Position numbers and translations under genes: made by a program
NCBI GenBank assembly: GCA_035726825.1
Contig: JALNTX010000018.1
Coordinates: 33,845 to 97,844 of the forward strand
Direction: 5' to 3'
Source: Pseudocitrobacter sp913778145
GTDB lineage: Bacteria > Pseudomonadota > Gammaproteobacteria > Enterobacterales > Enterobacteriaceae
DNA: 64,000 nt
In this document: positions 42,499 to 50,857 of the stretch, piece after piece
Layout: the number at the start of each line of letters is the position of its first letter
Numbering within the stretch: the stretch's first letter is position 1
The notes under the pieces: generated by a model
What the model was told of the DNA's origin: nothing
Databases searched by the model: none
What the model saw: only the letters and a program-made list of their open reading frames with translations

Positions 42499-44520
42499 TT
42501 ATTGACCGCGTTTTGCCGCCATCATCGCTTTCAGATTCGCCAGATGGCTCTGCCCTTTCTGCATCCGCTCTTCGGCGCTGACCACTTTACGTTCCTGCTC
42601 CCACTGCAAATCATCCTGCGGAAGCTCCAGTAAAAAACGGCTCGGCTCCGGGCGCACCAGCTCGCCATACTGACGGCGTTCTTTGCACAGCGTAAAAATC
42701 AGTTCCTTTTGTGCACGGGTAATACCTACGTAGGCCAGACGGCGCTCTTCATCGACGTTGTCTTCATCGATGCTACTTTGGTGTGGCAATAACCCCTCTT
42801 CCATCCCAACCAGAAACACGTACGGGAATTCCAGGCCTTTTGATGCATGCAGGGTCATCAGTTGTACCTGATCCAGCTCTTCTTCGCTTTCCCCGCGCTC
42901 CATCATATCGCGCAGCGTAAAGCGGGTGACCACCTGCGTCAGAGTCATCGGTTCGTCGATTTCGCTACCTTCCAGCATCTCGGTCATCCAGCCGAACAGC
43001 GTATTGACGTTTTTCATCCGCATTTCGGCGGCTTTCGGGCTGGCGGAGGTTTCAAACAGCCAGGACTCGTAATCAATGCCGTGGATAAGGTCGCGCACCG
43101 CCGCGATCGGCTCACGTTCGGATAAGCGCTGCACTTCGCCCAGCCACTGGGTGAAACGGGTGAGAGATTCGTACCCGCGCCCGGTGAGCGTCTGCGTCAG
43201 GCCCATATCAAAACTGGCGGCGAACAGGCTTTTGTTGCGGGTCATCGCCCACTCACCCAGTTTTTGCATCGTCGCCGCGCCGATTTCACGCTTCGGCGTG
43301 TTGACGATACGCAGAAACGCACTGTCGTCGTCCGGGTTGGTCAGCACGCGCAGATACGCCAGCAGATCTTTAATTTCCGGACGCGAGAAAAACGACGTGC
43401 CGCCGGAAATTTTGTACGGAATGCGGTTCTGCATCAGGAATTTTTCGAACACCCGCGACTGATGGTTACCGCGATAAAGGATGGCGTAATCCTTATACTG
43501 CGTTTTGTTGACGAAGTGATGGGCGATCAGCTCGCCGGTTACGCGCTCAGCTTCATGCTCTTCATTGTTGGCGCTCAGCACCTTGAGCTCTTTCCCGTAA
43601 CCCAGCTCAGAGAACAGCCGTTTTTCAAAGACGTGCGGGTTATTGGCAATCAGGATATTCGCCGCTTTCAGAATACGCCCTGAGGAACGGTAGTTTTGCT
43701 CAAGCTTAATCACCTGCAACGCCGGGAAATCCTGACTCAGCAGCACCAGGTTTTGCGGACGCGCGCCGCGCCAGGAGTAAATCGACTGGTCATCGTCGCC
43801 TACCACGGTAAAGCGCGCCCGTTGCCCCACCAGCAGTTTCACCAGCTCATATTGGCTGGTGTTGGTATCCTGATACTCATCCACCAGCAAATAACGAATC
43901 TTGTTCTGCCAGCGCTCGCGCACCTCTTCATTACGTTGCAACAGCAGCGTCGGCAGTAAAATCAGATCATCGAAGTCGAGCACATTGCACGCTTTCATAT
44001 GCGCGTCGTACAGCCCATAGCAGTGGGCGAAAATACGCTCCCGCTCGCCCTTCGCGCCAGCCGCCGCCTGCGCGGGTGATTTCAGATCGTTTTTCCAGTT
44101 GGAGATCGTCGAGATCAGCTGTTGCAGCTGCACTTTGTCGTCTTCGATCAGCCCCTCGGTCAGATCCTTGAGCAACGCCACCTGATCCGTATCGTCGAAG
44201 AGAGAGAAGTTGGATTTCATTCCCAATGCGGCGTATTCGCGCTTGATGATGTCCAGCCCCAGGGTGTGGAACGTCGAGATCATCAGGCCGCGCGCCTCTT
44301 TGCGCCCCAGCGTCTGCGCGACACGCTCTTTCATCTCGCGCGCCGCCTTATTGGTAAAGGTGACCGCAGCGATGTGTCGCGCCTGATAGCCACACTGGTG
44401 GATCAGGTGGGCGATTTTATTGGTGATGACGCGAGTCTTACCGGAACCCGCGCCCGCCAGCACCAGGCAGGGGCCGGTAACGAATTCGACAGCGTGTTGT
44501 TGGCCGGGGTTTAAACGCAT
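42499..44520 (-). CDS. rep: ATP-dependent DNA helicase Rep
   Basis: SF1A 3'-to-5' helicase that clears proteins ahead of the replisome and acts in phage phiX174-type rolling-circle replication. The ATG at 44520 (MRLNPGQQHAVEFV) gives 673 residues, as in E. coli; the frame is open for 61 more codons with no family similarity. Motif I is AGAGSGKTRV near 22-31, motif II DEYQDTN near 214, motif III GDDDQSIYSWRGA, and motif VI VGITRAQKELI. The C-terminus is LANLKAMMAAKRGQ. Confidence 0.98.
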   Translation of the reverse strand: MRLNPGQQHAVEFVTGPCLVLAGAGSGKTRVITNKIAHLIHQCGYQARHIAAVTFTNKAAREMKERVAQTLGRKEARGLMISTFHTLGLDIIKREYAALGMKSNFSLFDDTDQVALLKDLTEGLIEDDKVQLQQLISTISNWKNDLKSPAQAAAGAKGERERIFAHCYGLYDAHMKACNVLDFDDLILLPTLLLQRNEEVRERWQNKIRYLLVDEYQDTNTSQYELVKLLVGQRARFTVVGDDDQSIYSWRGARPQNLVLLSQDFPALQVIKLEQNYRSSGRILKAANILIANNPHVFEKRLFSELGYGKELKVLSANNEEHEAERVTGELIAHHFVNKTQYKDYAILYRGNHQSRVFEKFLMQNRIPYKISGGTSFFSRPEIKDLLAYLRVLTNPDDDSAFLRIVNTPKREIGAATMQKLGEWAMTRNKSLFAASFDMGLTQTLTGRGYESLTRFTQWLGEVQRLSEREPIAAVRDLIHGIDYESWLFETSASPKAAEMRMKNVNTLFGWMTEMLEGSEIDEPMTLTQVVTRFTLRDMMERGESEEELDQVQLMTLHASKGLEFPYVFLVGMEEGLLPHQSSIDEDNVDEERRLAYVGITRAQKELIFTLCKERRQYGELVRPEPSRFLLELPQDDLQWEQERKVVSAEERMQKGQSHLANLKAMMAAKRGQ

Positions 44521-44632
44521 AGGAGTATTGCTCAATCTTCGAACGGGGGGAGGATTGTAGCAGAAAGTTGCGCTGAGATTTACCCGCCGAATGGTAAAGT
44601 GTTGAACAGTACAACACGATGAGAACCTCACC

Positions 44633-44914
44633 ATGGCAAAGAGCGCCGCAGCCCTGCACATCCTGGTCAAAACCGAAAAACTCGCCCTTGAGATCCTCGC
44701 CAAACTGGATCGCGGCGTCAGCTTTGACCATCTGGCAAAACGCTATTCGAGCTGTCCGTCCGGACGCAACGGCGGCGAATTAGGGGAATTCAAACAGGGC
44801 ATGATGGTGAAACCGTTCGATGACGCCGTCTTCAGCTGTCCATTATTGAAACCTTACGGGCCAGTGAAAACCAAATTCGGCTATCACATCATCAAAGTGT
44901 TATATCGCCGATAA
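44633..44914 (+). CDS. Parvulin-type peptidyl-prolyl isomerase, extra PpiC paralogue
   Basis: A 93-residue single-domain parvulin (PpiC/rotamase family) with no signal peptide, so it is cytoplasmic. It aligns end to end with the neighbouring ppiC product: MAKSAAALHILVKTEKLALE at the N-terminus, SSCPSGRNGGELGEF near 39-53 and KFGYHIIKVLYRR at the C-terminus. The catalytic-site residues of parvulins (His in LHILVK, Cys in SSCPSG, the His in FGYHII) are retained. E. coli has only one gene here, so this is an additional copy with roughly half its residues changed. The gap to ppiC is 49 bp. Confidence 0.9.
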   Translation: MAKSAAALHILVKTEKLALEILAKLDRGVSFDHLAKRYSSCPSGRNGGELGEFKQGMMVKPFDDAVFSCPLLKPYGPVKTKFGYHIIKVLYRR

Positions 44915-44963
44915 CGCATGCTAAAATCGCCAGCCTTACTGACCCCTTTCGAAGGCGCATATC

Positions 44964-45245
44964 ATGGCAAAAACAGCAGCAGCACTGCATATTCTGGTTA
45001 AAGATGAGAAAACCGCTCTGGATCTTCTGGAGCAGATTAAAAACGGCGCTGATTTCGGCAAGCTGGCGAAGAAGCACTCCATTTGCCCATCAGGCAAACG
45101 CGGTGGTGATTTAGGTGAATTTCGTCAGGGTCAGATGGTTCCGGCGTTCGATAAAGTGGTGTTCTCCTGCCCGGTACTGGAGCCGACTGGCCCGCTGCAC
45201 ACCCAGTTCGGTTACCACATCATTAAGGTGCTGTACCGTAACTAA
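44964..45245 (+). CDS. ppiC: Peptidyl-prolyl cis-trans isomerase C (parvulin 10)
   Basis: A 93-residue cytoplasmic parvulin, nearly identical to E. coli PpiC as remembered. Motifs are LHILVKDEKTALDLL, HSICPSGKRGGDLGEF and QFGYHIIKVLYRN. E. coli PpiC has been reported to act on ketol-acid reductoisomerase IlvC, which is encoded just downstream on the other strand. A Shine-Dalgarno GAAGG precedes the start. Confidence 0.97.
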   Translation: MAKTAAALHILVKDEKTALDLLEQIKNGADFGKLAKKHSICPSGKRGGDLGEFRQGQMVPAFDKVVFSCPVLEPTGPLHTQFGYHIIKVLYRN

Positions 45246-45246
45246 T

Positions 45247-45354
45247 GTCCCTCACCCTAACCCTCTCCCGCAGGGAGAGGGAACGGATGGTGCAAAGAGT
45301 TAAATGTGTGCAGTTTTCACCCTCTCCCTGTGGGAGAGGGCCGGGGTGAGGACA
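45247..45354. repeat. Long inverted repeat (boxC-like) between ppiC and ilvC
   Basis: CCCTCACCCTAACCCTCTCC with GGGAGAGGG (45249-45280), and CACCCTCTCCCTGTGGGAGA with GGGCCGGGGTGAGG (45317-45353), form nested inverted repeats around a 35-bp centre. The sequence resembles the short palindromic boxC family scattered in enterobacterial intergenic regions. It lies between convergent ppiC and ilvC and may act as an RNA hairpin or terminator. Confidence 0.75.
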
Positions 45355-45365
45355 TCAGTGCGCAC

Positions 45366-46841
45366 TTAACCCGCAACAGCAATACGTTTCATATCCGTCA
45401 TATAACCGCGCAGTTTCTTACCTACCCGCTCAATCGCATGGCTGCGAATCGCTTCGTTCACATCACGCAGCTGCGCGTTATCAACCGCGCCTTCGGCAAT
45501 CGCTTTACCCAGGTCGCCCGGCTGAATTTCCGTCATGAACGATTTCAGCAGAGGCACACAAGCGTAAGAGAACAGGTAGTTACCGTACTCGGCGGTATCA
45601 GAGATAACCACGTTCATTTCATACAGACGCTTACGGGCAATGGTGTTGGCAATCAGCGGCAGCTCGTGCAATGACTCATAATAAGCAGACTCTTCAATGA
45701 TGCCGGAATCAACCATGGTTTCGAACGCCAGTTCAACGCCTGCTTTCACCATCGCGATCATCAATACGCCTTTATCGAAGTACTCCTGCTCGCCGATTTT
45801 GCCTTCATACTGCGGCGCAGTTTCGAACGCGGTTTTGCCAGTCTCTTCACGCCAGGTCAGCAGCTTCTTATCGTCGTTGGCCCAGTCAGCCATCATGCCG
45901 GAGGAGAATTCGCCGGAGATGATATCGTCCATATGTTTCTGGAACAGCGGCGCCATGATCTCTTTCAGTTGTTCTGACAGCGCGTAAGCGCGCAGTTTCG
46001 CCGGGTTAGAGAGACGGTCCATCATCAGGGTGATACCGCCCTGTTTCAGCGCTTCGGTGATAGTTTCCCAGCCGAACTGAATCAGTTTTTCCGCATATGC
46101 AGGATCGGTGCCTTCTTCCACCAGCTTGTCGAAGCACAGCAGAGAGCCAGCCTGCAACATACCGCACAGAATGGTTTGCTCACCCATCAGGTCAGATTTC
46201 ACTTCCGCAACGAAGGACGATTCCAGCACGCCTGCACGGTGACCACCGGTTGCTGCCGCCCAGGCTTTAGCGATCGCCATACCTTCGCCTTTCGGATCAT
46301 TTTCCGGGTGAACGGCAATCAGCGTCGGTACACCGAATCCACGTTTGTACTCTTCACGTACTTCGGTGCCAGGGCATTTCGGCGCAACCATTACTACGGT
46401 GATGTCTTTACGGATCTGCTCGCCCACTTCGACGATGTTGAAACCGTGCGAATAACCCAGCGCCGCGCCATCTTTCATCAGCGGCTGAACAGAGCGCACT
46501 ACGTCGGAGTGCTGCTTGTCCGGCGTCAGGTTAACCACCAGATCCGCCTGCGGGATCAGTTCTTCGTAAGTACCAACTTTAAAGCCGTTTTCGGTCGCTT
46601 TACGCCAGGACGCGCGCTTCTCGGCAATCGCTTCCTTACGCAGCGCGTAGGAGATATCCAGACCAGAATCACGCATGTTCAGGCCCTGGTTCAGACCCTG
46701 TGCGCCACAGCCGACGATGACCACTTTTTTACCCTGAAGGTAGCTCGCGCCATCGGCGAATTCGTCGCGGCCCATAAAGCGACATTTGCCCAGCTGTGCC
46801 AGTTGCTGGCGCAGGTTCAGTGTATTGAAGTAGTTAGCCAT
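45366..46841 (-). CDS. ilvC: Ketol-acid reductoisomerase (class II) IlvC
   Basis: Mg- and NADPH-dependent isomeroreductase, the second common step of isoleucine and valine synthesis. From the ATG at 46841 (MANYFNTLNLRQQLAQLG) the product has 491 residues, the long class II form. The Rossmann motif VVIVGCGAQGLNQGLN lies near 39-54 and the metal-binding helices of the two knotted domains follow (DLMGEQTILCGML near 217). Divergent from its activator gene ilvY. Confidence 0.98.
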   Translation of the reverse strand: MANYFNTLNLRQQLAQLGKCRFMGRDEFADGASYLQGKKVVIVGCGAQGLNQGLNMRDSGLDISYALRKEAIAEKRASWRKATENGFKVGTYEELIPQADLVVNLTPDKQHSDVVRSVQPLMKDGAALGYSHGFNIVEVGEQIRKDITVVMVAPKCPGTEVREEYKRGFGVPTLIAVHPENDPKGEGMAIAKAWAAATGGHRAGVLESSFVAEVKSDLMGEQTILCGMLQAGSLLCFDKLVEEGTDPAYAEKLIQFGWETITEALKQGGITLMMDRLSNPAKLRAYALSEQLKEIMAPLFQKHMDDIISGEFSSGMMADWANDDKKLLTWREETGKTAFETAPQYEGKIGEQEYFDKGVLMIAMVKAGVELAFETMVDSGIIEESAYYESLHELPLIANTIARKRLYEMNVVISDTAEYGNYLFSYACVPLLKSFMTEIQPGDLGKAIAEGAVDNAQLRDVNEAIRSHAIERVGKKLRGYMTDMKRIAVAG

Positions 46842-46921
46842 GGTGATTCCTCGTGATGTTGTGCTTCTTATTGTTCGGTTCGCGTTTGCGAGATTGAATT
46901 CACTATATGACAGGAAATTTA

Positions 46922-46967
46922 TTGCGGAAATTGATATATTCACAACGTCACATTGCAATTTCTGCAA
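46922..46967. promoter_or_regulatory. IlvY operator region between ilvC and ilvY
   Basis: TTGCA-N5-TGCAA (46953-46967) is a perfect LysR-type inverted repeat. A weaker related half (TTGCGGAAATTGAT, 46922-46935) lies nearer ilvC. This matches the tandem O1/O2 arrangement by which acetohydroxy-acid-bound IlvY activates ilvC and represses itself in E. coli. Confidence 0.75.
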
Positions 46968-46990
46968 CGTCAACATTGAGGGCTGCGCCT

Positions 46991-47893
46991 GTGGATTTAC
47001 GCGATCTGAAAACCTTCCTGCATCTGGCGGAAAGCCGCCATTTTGGCCGCAGCGCGCGGGCGATGCACGTTAGCCCGTCCACGCTCTCTCGGCAGATTCA
47101 GCGCCTGGAAGAAGATCTTGGTCAGCCGCTGTTTGTGCGCGATAACCGCACGGTGACGCTGACGGAAGCGGGCGAAGAACTGCGTGTTTTCGCCCAGCAA
47201 ACGCTGTTGCAGTATCAGCAATTGCGCCACACCATCGATCAGCAAGGGCCGTCGCTCTCTGGCGAATTACATATCTTCTGCTCGGTGACCGCCGCTTACA
47301 GCCATCTGCCGCCGATTCTTGACAGATTCCGCGCGGAACATCCGTCGGTGGAGATCAAACTCACAACAGGTGATGCGGCGGACGCAATGGAAAAAGTGGT
47401 GACGGGGGAAGCGGATCTGGCGATTGCCGGGAAGCCGGAGACTCTGCCAGGTGCGGTGGCATTTTCGATGCTGGAGAATCTGGCGGTGGTGCTGATCGCA
47501 CCCGCGTTGCCCTGCCCGGTGCGTAATCAGGTATCTGTCGAAAAACCCGACTGGTCTACAGTGCCGTTTATCATGGCCGATCAGGGACCGGTGCGCCGCC
47601 GTATTGAGTTGTGGTTCCGTCGCAATAAAATCAGCAATCCGCTGATTTACGCCACGGTTGGCGGGCATGAAGCGATGGTATCGATGGTGGCGCTCGGCTG
47701 TGGCGTGGCGCTGTTGCCGGAAGTGGTGCTGGAAAACAGCCCGGAACCGGTGCGTAACCGTGTGATGATATTAGAGCGCAGCGATGAGAAAACGCCGTTT
47801 GAGCTGGGCGTGTGTGCGCAGAAAAAGCGGCTGCATGAGCCGCTGATTGAGGCGTTCTGGAAGATTTTGCTGGAGCGCAAAATCAATGAGTAA
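46991..47893 (+). CDS. ilvY: LysR-type activator IlvY
   Basis: Activates ilvC in response to acetolactate or acetohydroxybutyrate. From the GTG at 46991 (VDLRDLKTFLHLAESRHFG) the product has 300 residues. The HTH lies near residues 18-37 (FGRSARAMHVSPSTLSRQIQ) and the periplasmic-binding-protein-like effector domain spans about 90-295. An ATG at 46907 adds 28 residues from the operator region and is rejected. In E. coli the next gene is ilvA; here a five-gene cassette intervenes. Confidence 0.97.
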   Translation: MDLRDLKTFLHLAESRHFGRSARAMHVSPSTLSRQIQRLEEDLGQPLFVRDNRTVTLTEAGEELRVFAQQTLLQYQQLRHTIDQQGPSLSGELHIFCSVTAAYSHLPPILDRFRAEHPSVEIKLTTGDAADAMEKVVTGEADLAIAGKPETLPGAVAFSMLENLAVVLIAPALPCPVRNQVSVEKPDWSTVPFIMADQGPVRRRIELWFRRNKISNPLIYATVGGHEAMVSMVALGCGVALLPEVVLENSPEPVRNRVMILERSDEKTPFELGVCAQKKRLHEPLIEAFWKILLERKINE

Positions 47894-47961
47894 CATCAAC
47901 ACCAGACCTAAAATCAGAAATTGAATTCGATGTGGTAGCAAAAACAGAAGTCTTACAAAGG

Positions 47962-47987
47962 CCTGGCTGAAAAGTCAGGTCTTTTTC
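47962..47987 (+). terminator. Probable terminator of ilvY
   Basis: The stem CCTGGCT/AGTCAGG with a GAAA loop (47962-47979) is followed by TCTTTTTCT. It lies 68 bp after the ilvY stop. Confidence 0.75.
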
Positions 47988-48492
47988 TAATAAAGTCAGT
48001 ATAATGAAAGGAGTGTTTGCTCCGCTCAAAGAATTATCCCTTCAGCAATCTCATCGTGAAATATATCTACTGATAATGCCTACACCTATAGAGCAGAAAT
48101 TACATCATAAATATCAATAACTAGACTACAAACCATAATATTTACAACCATATGAAATATGTGGACTTAATAATTACATCTCCTGTAAGATCACATCCAA
48201 CTTTTTAAATACACTCCATTAAAAGTTAGATAAAGGTAATAATGTACATTATTTATATAATACCATTTATTTATCCTTCAGATAAATGATTCACAATATG
48301 AATTAATATAAATAATCCAGTTAAGGAGTGATGGTCTGTTCCAACCGGCATCACTGTAGAAGTCAGTTTGACTATGGGTACAGACTACACTGGCGGATGT
48401 CAAAATAGTCCTTCACTCTGATACAAACTGACAAATAAAACAGCCCATTAGGATGGGTTCTTAATTCTGCTCATGGATCGGGGCTTAATATT
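47988..48492. other. AT-rich non-coding left flank of the glycosylation cassette
   Basis: About 500 bp that are strikingly AT-rich from 48060 to 48330, in contrast with the backbone. It must hold the cassette promoter; candidate -10s such as TATAAT (48257-48262) occur. GATGGGTTCTTAATTC near 48453 has no clear terminator form. No exact GGCGGTAG ops site, tRNA, integrase or transposon end was seen. One 38-codon frame (48004-48120) lacks a Shine-Dalgarno and is not called. Confidence 0.6.
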
Positions 48493-49782
48493 ATGCACCC
48501 AACGAACTTATGCCAATTTGATCATTCAGAAAATTTATTAAATTCAAATCACTATATTCCTCAACAGATTGAAGTTTCCCCGCCAGAAACGGCTACGGGG
48601 GGCCATCCCCCTCTTGTTTCGGCAATCATTCCATGCCTGAATGAAGAACTAACGCTTGCCATCTGTATTAATAAAGTAATAGAAGCCTTTACCCGTCGGG
48701 GTATTCAAGGTGAAGTGATCATTGGTGATAATGGTTCAACGGACAAATCCGTTAAGATTGCGAAATCGCTGGGCGCCCGAGTGATTCACCAGCCAGTTAA
48801 AGGTTATGGTGCAGCAATAAGCGCGGCTGCTCACGCAGCGAAAGGAAAATATCTGATTATGGCTGATGCCGATGACTCCTATGACTGGAGCCAAATCGAT
48901 ATTTTCATTGATGCACTGGAAAGCGGCGCGGACTTTGTGATGGGTAATCGATTTGCCGGAGGAATAGAACCAGGAGCCATGCCCCCTCTGCATCGCTATT
49001 TAGGTAATCCACTGCTTTCCGGCATTGCCCGAATGCTTTACCACTCGCCCATTCGCGACTTTCACTGTGGGATGCGGGCTTTTACCCGCGAAGCATTCCA
49101 GAAGATGTCCACCCGCTCTACCGGTATGGAATTTGCTTCGGAGATGATTATTAACGCGCATCGTGCAGGGCTAATCATTCATGAAGTGCCGATCAAGCTT
49201 TATCCAGATAAACGCAATCGCCCTCCACATCTACGCTCATTTCGCGATGGCTGGCGACATCTACGTCTTCTCATTGCCCATGCGCCTGACAGGCTATATT
49301 TGATCCCTGGTTTTACGCTGCTACTACTCGGCGCTATTGGTCTTGCGTTGCTAGCCGCTGGCCCCATTGAAATCAACGGTCATTATTTTGGCGTCCATTT
49401 CGTTGCTCTGGCGACGATGTCGACACTTATTGGCCTAATCGCCATCCTGCTAGGCGTTTTAGCTAAAGTCGCGATTGCGATTTATCATCCTGGCACGAAA
49501 AGCGGGCTTATTACGTGGCTAATGCGCTCGCATCCCCTGGAATGGCTGGTATTTTGTGGTGCTGGTCTAGCAATAGCAGCTTTTTGTGCCGACCTCCTTC
49601 TGGCCTTTCGATGGATATTTACCAACGATTCAATGGAGCAATCGGTACACGTTGTTTTTGTTATTAGTACAGCCTGCATCGCGGGCGTGCTGATGGTTTT
49701 GACGGGATTCGTACTGCAACTCTTGCTCGACAGCCTGAGCCGGCAAGATTCCGAAACATCATCACAAGGACCTGTAGCATGA
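48493..49782 (+). CDS. GT2 (GtrB/DPM1-like) glycosyltransferase with C-terminal membrane domain
   Basis: A 429-residue protein. Residues about 42-240 form a GT-A glycosyltransferase domain: VSAIIPCLNEE (42-52), IGDNGSTDKS (77-86), the metal-binding MADADDSYDW (123-132), and the HCGMRAFTRE motif (191-200) found in dolichol- or polyprenyl-phosphate sugar transferases. About four hydrophobic segments follow (near 270-290, 303-327, 352-371 and 385-409). It most likely makes a polyprenyl-phosphate-linked sugar at the cytoplasmic face. The stop overlaps the next start (ATGA). The N-terminal 40 residues look unstructured, and an in-frame start further in cannot be excluded. Confidence 0.85.
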   Translation: MHPTNLCQFDHSENLLNSNHYIPQQIEVSPPETATGGHPPLVSAIIPCLNEELTLAICINKVIEAFTRRGIQGEVIIGDNGSTDKSVKIAKSLGARVIHQPVKGYGAAISAAAHAAKGKYLIMADADDSYDWSQIDIFIDALESGADFVMGNRFAGGIEPGAMPPLHRYLGNPLLSGIARMLYHSPIRDFHCGMRAFTREAFQKMSTRSTGMEFASEMIINAHRAGLIIHEVPIKLYPDKRNRPPHLRSFRDGWRHLRLLIAHAPDRLYLIPGFTLLLLGAIGLALLAAGPIEINGHYFGVHFVALATMSTLIGLIAILLGVLAKVAIAIYHPGTKSGLITWLMRSHPLEWLVFCGAGLAIAAFCADLLLAFRWIFTNDSMEQSVHVVFVISTACIAGVLMVLTGFVLQLLLDSLSRQDSETSSQGPVA

Positions 49783-50468
49783 AAAGAGACAGAGCCATCC
49801 CTCGCATTTGGCAAACTGACTGGCTGCTATTACGGGCACTGGTGCGAAGTTTGCGTAATCAAGCAGAACATCACATTTCGCCAGAGACATTTATGCTCGA
49901 CTTTGGCTGTGGCGATTCTCCTTACGCCGAGATGATGCGCCAGCTAAATATTAACTACTGCGGCGCGGATCTTGATGACAACGGTACAATCAAGATTGAC
50001 CAGCAGGGACGCGTTCCTTTGGATGATGGCGTCGCCGGAGCCGTACTTTCCATACAGGTACTGGAACACGTCAGGGATCTTGATGCCTATTGTGCCGAAA
50101 TTAGGCGCCTATTGAGCGATGATGGCCTCTTACTACTCTCCACACACGGAACCTGGCTCTATCATCCTCACCCTGAAGATCATCGCCGCTGGACGCGCAC
50201 CGGCCTCATCGCCGATCTAACCGATCGCGGATTTGCGGTAGACGAAGTCGAAGCGTTGATAGGGCCGTTAGCCACCACCACCATTATTCGCCTGACAGGG
50301 TTTGCTTTTTTCCTACGCCGAATACCAATTATTGGTGGCATTATTGCCTCAGGTTTAGCTGTCATTATGAATCTGCGGGCAATGTTTGAAGATTACGTTA
50401 CCCCAGCGCAAATCCGCGATGATAACGCCTGTGTCTTTTTGCTTCGTGCGCGAAAGGCGCCCCGATGA
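49779..50468 (+). CDS. Class I SAM-dependent methyltransferase
   Basis: A 229-residue enzyme. SAM-binding motif I is MLDFGCGDSPYAE (39-51), the acidic motif II region is GADLDDN, and SIQVLEHVRD (91-100) is the post-II region of the methyltransferase-11 fold. HGTWLYHPHPEDHRRW (123-138) resembles methyltransferases of polysaccharide loci. A hydrophobic stretch near 165-195 may attach it to the membrane. The substrate is unknown; a sugar or a lipid-linked sugar is inferred from its neighbours. It overlaps both flanking genes by four bases. Confidence 0.82.
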   Translation: MKRDRAIPRIWQTDWLLLRALVRSLRNQAEHHISPETFMLDFGCGDSPYAEMMRQLNINYCGADLDDNGTIKIDQQGRVPLDDGVAGAVLSIQVLEHVRDLDAYCAEIRRLLSDDGLLLLSTHGTWLYHPHPEDHRRWTRTGLIADLTDRGFAVDEVEALIGPLATTTIIRLTGFAFFLRRIPIIGGIIASGLAVIMNLRAMFEDYVTPAQIRDDNACVFLLRARKAPR

Positions 50469-50857
50469 AATTTCGCACCTCTTTTGCCTATATCTGCGTT
50501 TCTGGCATCTGTTTCTTTGGACATAATGCCATTATGATTTTGGCGGAAAGCTTATGCGCTGCGCTCTGGTTAGCCATCCTGATATCGTTCGCCATCATTG
50601 CGTCTATCGGCTACATATTGCACAGTCTGTTCACGTTTAAGCAGCCCCTGTCATTTCTTGCCTTTGGCCGTTATACGGTCAGTATGCTGCTGAATATTCC
50701 ACTTTCCTTTGTGACCACCTGGTTCTGGTATACCTGGCTGGGATTACCCATGCCTGCTGCCGCGCCGCTTGCGTCAATCTGCATGATCATCCTGAATTTT
50801 CTGCTTAGCCGCTGGGCTATTCGCGCGTCAAACAGCAATAAGGCCGTACACTCATGA
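50465..50857 (+). CDS. GtrA-family membrane protein (putative polyprenyl-phosphate-sugar flippase)
   Basis: A 130-residue protein with four hydrophobic segments (about 6-28, 33-54, 68-88 and 93-115) and the GtrA-like motif GYILHSLFTFKQPL between TM2 and TM3. GtrA proteins are thought to move undecaprenyl-phosphate-glucose to the periplasm in O-antigen modification. Position next to a GtrB-like enzyme supports that role here. It overlaps the neighbours on both sides (ATGA). Confidence 0.82.
   Translation: MKFRTSFAYICVSGICFFGHNAIMILAESLCAALWLAILISFAIIASIGYILHSLFTFKQPLSFLAFGRYTVSMLLNIPLSFVTTWFWYTWLGLPMPAAAPLASICMIILNFLLSRWAIRASNSNKAVHS

Noticed and set aside
48004..48120. 38-codon frame (MKGVFAPLKELSLQQSHREI at its start) in the AT-rich cassette leader
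   Set aside because: No Shine-Dalgarno, no recognisable family, and it lies in sequence that otherwise looks non-coding; it could be a decayed fragment.
48379..48412. Possible ops/JUMPstart element before the glycosyltransferase cassette
   Set aside because: GGCGGATG at 48393 resembles the start of GGCGGTAG, but the core is not matched and the rest of the JUMPstart sequence is absent.
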